Shown one piece after another: positions 5,745-10,356 of a stretch of 10,356 bases of DNA (positions are counted from its first letter, which is position 1; the number at the start of each line of letters is the position of its first letter). Location: positions 1 through 10,356 of the forward strand of contig MU634750.1 of NCBI GenBank assembly GCA_026770595.1, written 5' to 3'. The notes below the pieces were generated by a model. It was not told the DNA's origin. It worked only from the letters and a program-made list of their open reading frames with translations, and ran no database searches. Source of the stretch: Ochromonadaceae sp. CCMP2298 (Eukaryota; Sar; Synurophyceae; Ochromonadales; Ochromonadaceae). The position numbers were made by a program, and so were the translations under genes.

Positions 5745-8062
5745 CTATTTCCTCACGCACACGTACCCGCCTCCTTTGAAGTAGACTCGCTTTTGGTCTC
5801 TATTCTGCTTGTCGGGGCGGTTGGGGCCTGTGATGGACTCGAAGGCCAGGTCGCAGTGCTGCAGGGTGCGGAAGAAGACAGACGCCTTCCCCGAGGGAAT
5901 GGACGGGCCGCTCGAGCCGGCGCTGGTTTGGCCGCGCGCGATGGGGCTGACCTTGAGCGGCATGACCTGTGTGTAGGATGCGATCATGTCGTGTATGTTC
6001 TGCTCGCTGCAGTAGTCGGGGATGCGGTGGATCAGCAGAGAGGGGTGCGAAGGGGAGGCGTCCACTGCGCCGCCGTTGCTGCGCACGATGGGCGCCTGCG
6101 GGCCGGCTGTGAGCAGCACAGAGGCTACGTAGAGCGCTGCCTGGGCGTCCTGCACTGAGTCGTGCGGCTCGGGCAGTCGCATGCCCAGCACCTGGTCGGA
6201 CGCATCGCGCAGGCTGGGGGCGGCGCCGGGCTCCCTATCCACCGTGTACAGGAAGGCTGTGTCGATCACGCAGGCGTGGTTGAAGTGCAGAGACTTCAGG
6301 TCCTTGTGCAAGGAGTGGCCGATGATGATCGTGCGGTCGGTGCACAGGTTCAGCAGCGCCGCTTGTGCGTGGCGCAGCGTCCAGGTGGCCTGGGCGAGCA
6401 TCTCCTCCGTGATGCCGTGGATGTTCGCGCGCAGGTCAGACACAGGCAGCCCCGGCTGCACCAGCGAGTCCACCAGCACCTTGCCGCCTGCCATGGCGTC
6501 GACCACGCTGAAGCGGATCAGCGTGTCGCCCACCTTCTCCCCCGTGACGGGGTCGCTGGTCTCGCACATCTCGCAATCGATCGAGAGCACGGGCGGCAAA
6601 GCGGCGCCGTTACTGCAGAGGGAGGAGAGGGGAATAAGACACAGGGAAGATGTGAGTCATGGGGAACAACTACGCGTTACGTGCACAGCATTACACGTGC
6701 GCATTACATATGCATTCAGCCTCACCTCTGGGAGAAGGGTCTTGGCCGCACCCACGAGGAGTCCTCAGAGAAAGAGTAGCAGGCAGCGAACTTAGGATGC
6801 GCCTGCGTCGCCGCAACGAGCTGTCCCCAGGGGAGCGCCTGCCACTGCACTGCGCTAGGGTTGAAAGGAGTCTTTGAGGCTGCCGGCACGGGGAGGGTTT
6901 GGGCGGGGCCTGCAGGGGGGGCAGCTTTCTGTCCCTTCGGGCTCGCGAAGATGTTTCCGCGCACGGGTCCGTGCAGTGCGTGTTTGCTGCCGCTGGTCTG
7001 CAGGGCGCGCATGGTCTCCTCGCTGCTGGCGAAGGGGTTGGAGCTGCTCATCTCGGGCATGGTGTGCAGAGCAGGGGCGTCGCTGTCGGAGTCCTGGAAC
7101 TGCACCTTGGCGTCCACGGGGGGCCGTGCCTGCACTGCCGGCGCTGAGTAGAAGTTCTCGGGCTGCTTGTAGGGCGTGATGGGCTGCACACCCGCGTTCA
7201 GCACGTGGTTGACGGCACCGAAGAGGAGGTCGTTGTCGTCGTCTTCCTCGTCGGCGCTCGAGCTGCCGGCCATAGCAGAGAAGCCGGCGCTGAAGCCCCC
7301 CGCAGCGTGCTGGAAAGGCGTATACCCCGCATTCGATGGCTCGGCCACCTTCGACGTCTTATTGGCTGAATTGTTCTCCTGCTTCTGCTTCCTCTTCTTG
7401 TCCTTCTGGTCACTCCCTGTGGAGGGAGCTACTGCTGCGGGCGCTGGCTGGCTGATTCTGGCCTGGTTGAGAAGGATCTGCTCCTGCAGTAGCTTCTGCT
7501 GCTCCAACAACTGCTGCTGCAGTTCAAGGACGACGCGATCGTTGGGGGGCTGATATTGCTGCACAGGGGGCTGATACTGCTGCACCGGAGGTTGATACTG
7601 TTGCACCGGAGGTTGATACTGCTGTACAGGGGGTTGATACTGCTGCACAGGGGGTTGATACTGCTGCGCAGGGGGCTGATACTGCTGCTGCTGCTGCTGC
7701 TGCACCGGGGCTGCCTTATACTGCTGCACCGGGGCTGCCTTATACTGCTGTACAGGGGGCTGATACTGCTGCACAGGGGCTGCTTGGGGGGGCCTCTCCT
7801 CCTTCTTCTCCTTCTTCTCCCTCTTCTCCTTCTTGGGCTTTAACGCGGCGCTGCTGGTTGTCGGCGCAGCAGCTTCCCTCTCGGGCTTCACCTGTGCTGC
7901 TGCCCCGCCGTTGCTACTGAAGGAAGCGGTGTGGGAGAACCTGCAGTTGGCTGCATTTCTGCAGCCCGCTGCGGACGCGAAGAAAGCGCATGGCTTCTCA
8001 GCGTCGGGCCTCCCGTCCTCCTTGCTGTACAGAACGTACCTCTTCTTGTCCACTGCAGACAT
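5745..8062 (-). CDS. CCCH zinc-finger, SDN/REXO-type DEDDh 3'-5' exoribonuclease with C-terminal RRM-like domain
   Basis: Two exons, 6726-8062 and 5745-6612, split by a 113-base GT-AG intron (AG|GTGAGG ... TGCAG|T), give 734 residues. The ATG at 8062 (A at -3) begins a protein-like MSAVDKKRY; an earlier in-frame ATG at 8197 is in weak context. Order of parts: a CCCH finger (C25, C34, C40, H44; spacing 8-5-3); a Lys/Glu basic stretch (about 74-90); a Gln-Pro-Tyr heptad array (96-173); a short coiled-coil candidate (176-203); a long acidic, disordered linker; the exonuclease domain; and an RRM-like fold from about 636. The catalytic set is complete: D458 and E460 in SIDCEMC, D550 in GHSLHKDL, H596 and D601 in HDSVQDA. 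Plant SDN enzymes, which trim small RNAs, share the exonuclease plus RRM-like arrangement; REXO relatives process rRNA, snRNA or tRNA ends. No targeting signal is seen, so nuclear or cytosolic action is inferred. The exact substrate cannot be told. Confidence 0.9.
7544..7777 (-). repeat. Coding heptad repeat QPPVQQY with a Gln run (CAG)7
   Basis: Inside the exonuclease gene, 21-base units encode QPPVQQY-like heptads at residues 96-173. Five are exact in a row (136-170), one has Ala for Val, and others carry KAA in place of QPP. A pure (CAG)7 run at 7682-7702 encodes seven Gln. Third positions vary between units while the peptide is kept, which suggests selection on the protein rather than recent slippage alone. 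The composition is of the prion-like, phase-separating type; that role is inference. Confidence 0.93.
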
Positions 8063-8170
8063 CTTTCGGCGACGAACTTGATAGCAGGCCAATTGACCAA
8101 GTTGCGATAACGTCTGCGGATGCGGCAGGTATCTGACCCAAACAGTATCCAGATGTGCATTGGTCCGCAT

Positions 8171-8177
8171 CCAATCA
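8171..8177 (+). promoter_or_regulatory. CCAAT box (CCAATCA) between divergent genes
   Basis: CCAATCA is the consensus core bound by NF-Y (HAP) complexes in eukaryotes. It lies about 110 bases upstream of the exonuclease start, a usual distance. A 7-base match can occur by chance. Confidence 0.35.
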
Positions 8178-8201
8178 GCGATGTCCACTCGCCCCATCCA
8201 C

Positions 8202-8225
8202 CAAATCTCAAGGACTTGAGATTTG
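8202..8225. repeat. Perfect inverted repeat, 11-base arms, 2-base centre
   Basis: Arms CAAATCTCAAG (8202-8212) and CTTGAGATTTG (8215-8225) flank the centre GA. It sits 25 bases after the CCAAT box in the shared upstream region. A near-palindrome of this size fits a dimeric transcription factor site or a hairpin; which one cannot be told. Confidence 0.9.
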
Positions 8226-8485
8226 TCACGCCAATTTCACCGATACAGTGAGTCCCCTCAAAAATTCCCAACAAGAAGAAGAGCTGCATGCTTCGCTCTC
8301 TCCTCTCGGTTCTGGTTCTGCTGGTGCTCGTTCTGCTGCTGGCAGCTCCATTGCCCACACCAGTCCTGTGTGGAGCGGACCTTGCTGCCAGTGGAAGCTG
8401 TTTGCCTTCCTTTCTTGCGCGCGCAAAAGACGGTCAAGGAGGTGGGGACAGTCGACACAGTACGTGGTGAAAAGAACGAAGAAAA

Positions 8486-9271
8486 ATGTTGAGGACCTTC
8501 AGCTGTCGTCCTCTATCGGGGATAGTGGGGAGGTCATTCTCATCGATGGTGGTAAGTAGCTCATGTATGATCCTGGATGTTGAAAAGGGTTTGGCGTTGA
8601 AAGAATCTCTCTGGTTCTAACATTGATTGCCTGCTCTTTTCCAACGCAGGAGGAGGCTCCTGTGAGCTCAGCCATGGACAGCTTCGGCCGGATTTACAGT
8701 ACGGGCAGGAGGAAGACGAGTGTAGCCCGTGTATGGATCAAGAATGGCAGCGGCCAATTTCTAGTGAATGGCATGAAAGCAATAGATTATTTCCAGCTGC
8801 TTCCCCGCCAGCACTGCATCGAGCCCCTCGTGGCCTCGAAGACAGCCGGGTTCTTCGACGTCTGGTGCACCGTCAAAGGAGGCGGCACGTCAGGTGCGTC
8901 ATTGTTGATATAAGATCGTTTGATCTACCGATGCAGTAACCTTTCTGTCTACTGTCCTTCTTCCCTCTTGCAGGCCAAGCAGGAGCAGTGCGGCTAGGCA
9001 TCAGCAGGGCCTTGGACCTCTGGGATGGATCCCTGCGCCCGCCGCTACGCAAAGGTACGAGAGCATTCAACCTACTCAACTCGTCATTGCCATTATTTCT
9101 CATTGTGAGGGTTCGATTTATGTGTTCCCGACCTAATTTTCTACATTCCTCACTCCTCACGACTTCGATCACTGCCCAGCGGGGATGCTGACTCGGGACT
9201 CTCGACGGGTCGAACGAAAGAAGCCTGGTCAGAAGAAGGCCCGCAAGCAATATCAGTGGGTCAAGCGCTAA
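8486..9271 (+). CDS. MRPS9: Mitochondrial ribosomal protein uS9 (bacterial type)
   Basis: Small-subunit protein of the mitochondrial ribosome, whose C-terminal tail in the family reaches the P-site tRNA. Four exons, 8486-8551, 8650-8893, 8974-9054 and 9180-9271, give 160 residues; introns are 98, 80 and 125 bases, all GT-AG and in frame. Exon 1 encodes exactly 22 residues, starting [10 protein letters not shown] and containing GRSFSS, a typical Arg-rich mitochondrial presequence with an RxF-SS cleavage motif; this decides the start. The mature part shows the family signatures [28 protein letters not shown] across the second junction, and [12 protein letters not shown] near the end, finishing with the conserved basic tail WVKR. 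In red-lineage algae the plastid uS9 is normally plastid-encoded and the cytosolic form is archaeal-like, so with this presequence the mitochondrial assignment is strong. Confidence 0.95.
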
Positions 9272-9541
9272 GGATGGTGCAGAACGGATGCCCTTGATCA
9301 CAATGCATACTGTATGTATCCTAAAAAAAAAAACACAGTAAGTTACCAGCTTTCTATTTTACGATTTGATTCTGTTCCAAAAACAGACATGAACTGATTA
9401 AGTAATTTGCGGACCACACATTATACCAACGTTAGCGATAATGGTTGGCTTTGTGCATGTTCTTAAGTACTGCGTCTAAGCTTGTCGGCCGGCTGCTTCT
9501 TGTGTTTTTGAGTTATCTGAGTGGACTGGCTGGCAGTCCAC
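9272..9541. other. 3'-to-3' space between uS9m and the RRM-like gene
   Basis: AT-richer, convergent spacer holding both 3' ends. A run of eleven A (9323-9333) lies about 50 bases past the uS9m stop. The right edge overlaps the inverted repeat at 9518-9544. A possible extra exon of the minus-strand gene at 9432-9492 is discussed with that gene. Nothing else recognisable. Confidence 0.5.
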
Positions 9542-9544
9542 TCA
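9518..9544. repeat. Perfect inverted repeat, 11-base arms, overlapping a stop codon and a potential splice donor
   Basis: Arms TGAGTGGACTG (9518-9528) and CAGTCCACTCA (9534-9544) surround the 5-base loop GCTGG. On the minus strand the right arm begins with the TGA stop of the RRM-like gene, in the context CCTAGGTGAGTGG. In the mRNA this would be a strong hairpin starting at the stop codon. It is either a 3' UTR structure or, if the GTGAGT is a donor, a hairpin masking it. Confidence 0.92.
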
Positions 9545-10018
9545 CCTAGGGTATAAGTCCAGCAGCCATGGCTTGGCTTCATCAGCTGTAACGGCAACAC
9601 TGCCGATGTACTGGGTGCTCTTGATTTGGCTGACGGCTGCTTTGGCCTCTGCCGCGTCGTAAAACCCCACCAGGACGAATTCCTTCAGATTGGAACTCGA
9701 GTCCACTGGACGGTACACGTCTCCAACCTTTCCAATACTGCACGAGAGATGGAAAAATACACAAATGGAGAGAGAGAAGTCAGCCGTCGTAGATAGCGGT
9801 GAGCGACCCTCAATATATCCAGGATCCTACCTGGATTCAAAAAAGCCTCTGAGAGTATCTTCCGTGAGGTAGACGTCATCAGGTGACTGGGTGACCTTTA
9901 TGTAGTAAATGGGCTTAGGGCTGTGCTCGCCCATGAGCTCGACACGCCGGAGCCGCTTCTCCTTGGGGCCACCCTTCCTCACTTTGTAGAACGGGTCGTA
10001 CGCTTCCTCTTCTGCCAT
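9542..10018 (-). CDS. Small RRM-like protein of unknown function
   Basis: Two exons, 9831-10018 and 9542-9737, joined across a 93-base GT-AG intron (CCAG|GTAGGA ... TGCAG|TATTGG), encode 127 residues. The ATG at 10018 is in the context ACCATGG and begins the acidic MAEEEAYDPF. A basic patch (about 12-25) precedes PIYYIKV (36-42), TEDTLRGFF (52-60), GKVGDVYRPV (65-74), KEFVLVGFYDAAEAKAAV (81-98) and YIGSVAVT. This order fits the beta-alpha-beta-beta-alpha-beta plan of an RNA recognition motif, although the aromatic RNP residues are only partly kept. The stop TGA overlaps AG|GTGAGT; if that is a donor, a 53-base intron to CAG at 9493 would replace the last residue with about 20 others, ending at TAA 9432-9434. 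The frame is also open upstream to 10303, so a longer N-terminus is possible. I do not recognise the specific family. Confidence 0.62.
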
Positions 10019-10356
10019 GGTTCTGGTCAGGCCTGGGCAAGAGTCGAATTCGAAAGCCTCTGAACAGCGAATCCAAGCTGCTTTGCAATCAAGTGCCTTA
10101 AGACAGGCTCGTCGAGATTGAAGACGCAGCGAAGTAATCAGAGGGCTGCACCTTCGTAGGATCCCAAAGTGGAGTGCAACACAACATTGAACCCGCCCCC
10201 ATTTCTCACTTCCGTAGATCCTCTTTTGCGGATGAAACGCCTGAACGGCGGTTCGTTTTGTGATTAACGCCAGTGCTGTGGGTTTTAGGGCAGGGTTTTT
10301 CACTTTTACAGATCACTTTTTTGGCAGAGGGACAGGGTTTTTTGCGAAAGTGGGCT
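10019..10356. other. Upstream region of the RRM-like gene to the right edge
   Basis: Should contain the 5' UTR and promoter of the minus-strand gene. On that strand the frame stays open from 10303 down to the chosen ATG, giving 95 extra codons rich in Arg, Leu and Ala but without a recognised domain. T-runs (for example TTTTTTGG near 10316-10324 and TTTTTT at 10339-10344) occur at the right edge. No other gene was seen. Confidence 0.4.

Larger units (their letters stand above)
8063..8485. promoter_or_regulatory. Shared upstream region of the exonuclease and uS9m divergent pair
   Basis: The 423 bases between the two start codons must hold both promoters. A canonical CCAATCA box is at 8171-8177, about 110 bases from the exonuclease ATG, and a perfect 11-base inverted repeat is at 8202-8225. 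The right half includes a CTG/CTC-rich stretch (8288-8350) that encodes a hydrophobic 60-codon open frame ending 16 bases before the uS9m ATG. That frame is more likely an upstream ORF or chance than a gene. No TATA box was recognised. Confidence 0.45.

Noticed and set aside
7556-7843. Leu/Ile-rich plus-strand open frame of 95 codons
   Set aside because: It is the antisense of the Gln-Pro-Tyr heptad repeats of the exonuclease.
8155-8559. 134-codon plus-strand frame running into the uS9m first exon
   Set aside because: It reads the uS9m exon in another frame and joins the wrong phase across the intron at 8552; the frame from 8486 gives a presequence in phase with the uS9 domain.
9100-9125. 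GGTTCGATT resembling a tRNA T-loop
   Set aside because: It sits within uS9m intron 3, with no acceptor stem, D-loop or anticodon stem around it.

Overview
The window looks like nuclear DNA from a unicellular alga with a secondary, red-derived plastid, probably a stramenopile or haptophyte-like lineage; no species can be named from sequence alone. Three observations support this. The genes are split by short GT-AG introns of 58 to 199 bases. One gene encodes a light-harvesting protein of the fucoxanthin-chlorophyll a/c type. Several products start with an ER-type signal peptide that ends at an Ala-Phe junction, the bipartite plastid import signal of such algae.

Seven protein genes are packed tightly. 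From left to right: (1) minus strand, the first exon of a plastid NAD(P)-dependent glycerol-3-phosphate dehydrogenase (GLY1/GpsA type) whose first intron holds two minisatellites and runs off the left edge; (2) minus strand, a two-helix membrane protein resembling DUF3082, with a signal sequence; (3) plus strand, a four-exon JmjC/ROX-type 2-oxoglutarate oxygenase with a plastid-type presequence; (4) minus strand, an intronless LHC/FCP antenna protein; (5) minus strand, a two-exon DEDDh exoribonuclease of the SDN/REXO type carrying a CCCH zinc finger, a Gln-Pro-Tyr heptad array and a C-terminal RRM-like domain; (6) plus strand, a four-exon mitochondrial ribosomal protein uS9; (7) minus strand, a small RRM-like protein of unknown role.

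Two pairs are head to head and share short upstream regions (2360-2771 and 8063-8485), each with a CCAAT motif. The JmjC and LHC genes are tail to tail. The four left-hand genes all encode proteins predicted to enter the secretory/plastid route, with roles in plastid lipid precursor supply and light harvesting, an unknown membrane role, and a probable protein hydroxylase. The right-hand three relate to RNA or translation. Codon usage also shifts: genes left of about 8.1 kb strongly prefer G/C in the third position, while uS9m and the RRM gene are mixed.

The non-coding spaces are rich in perfect or near-perfect inverted repeats (22-base arms at 1148-1192 and 5582-5628; 11-base arms at 8202-8225 and 9518-9544) and in short tandem arrays. 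No RNA gene, transposon coding region or CRISPR array was found. The items most worth following up are the plastid-routed JmjC oxygenase, the domain combination of the exonuclease, the spacer palindromes, and the RRM gene whose stop codon lies inside both a hairpin and a strong splice-donor motif.
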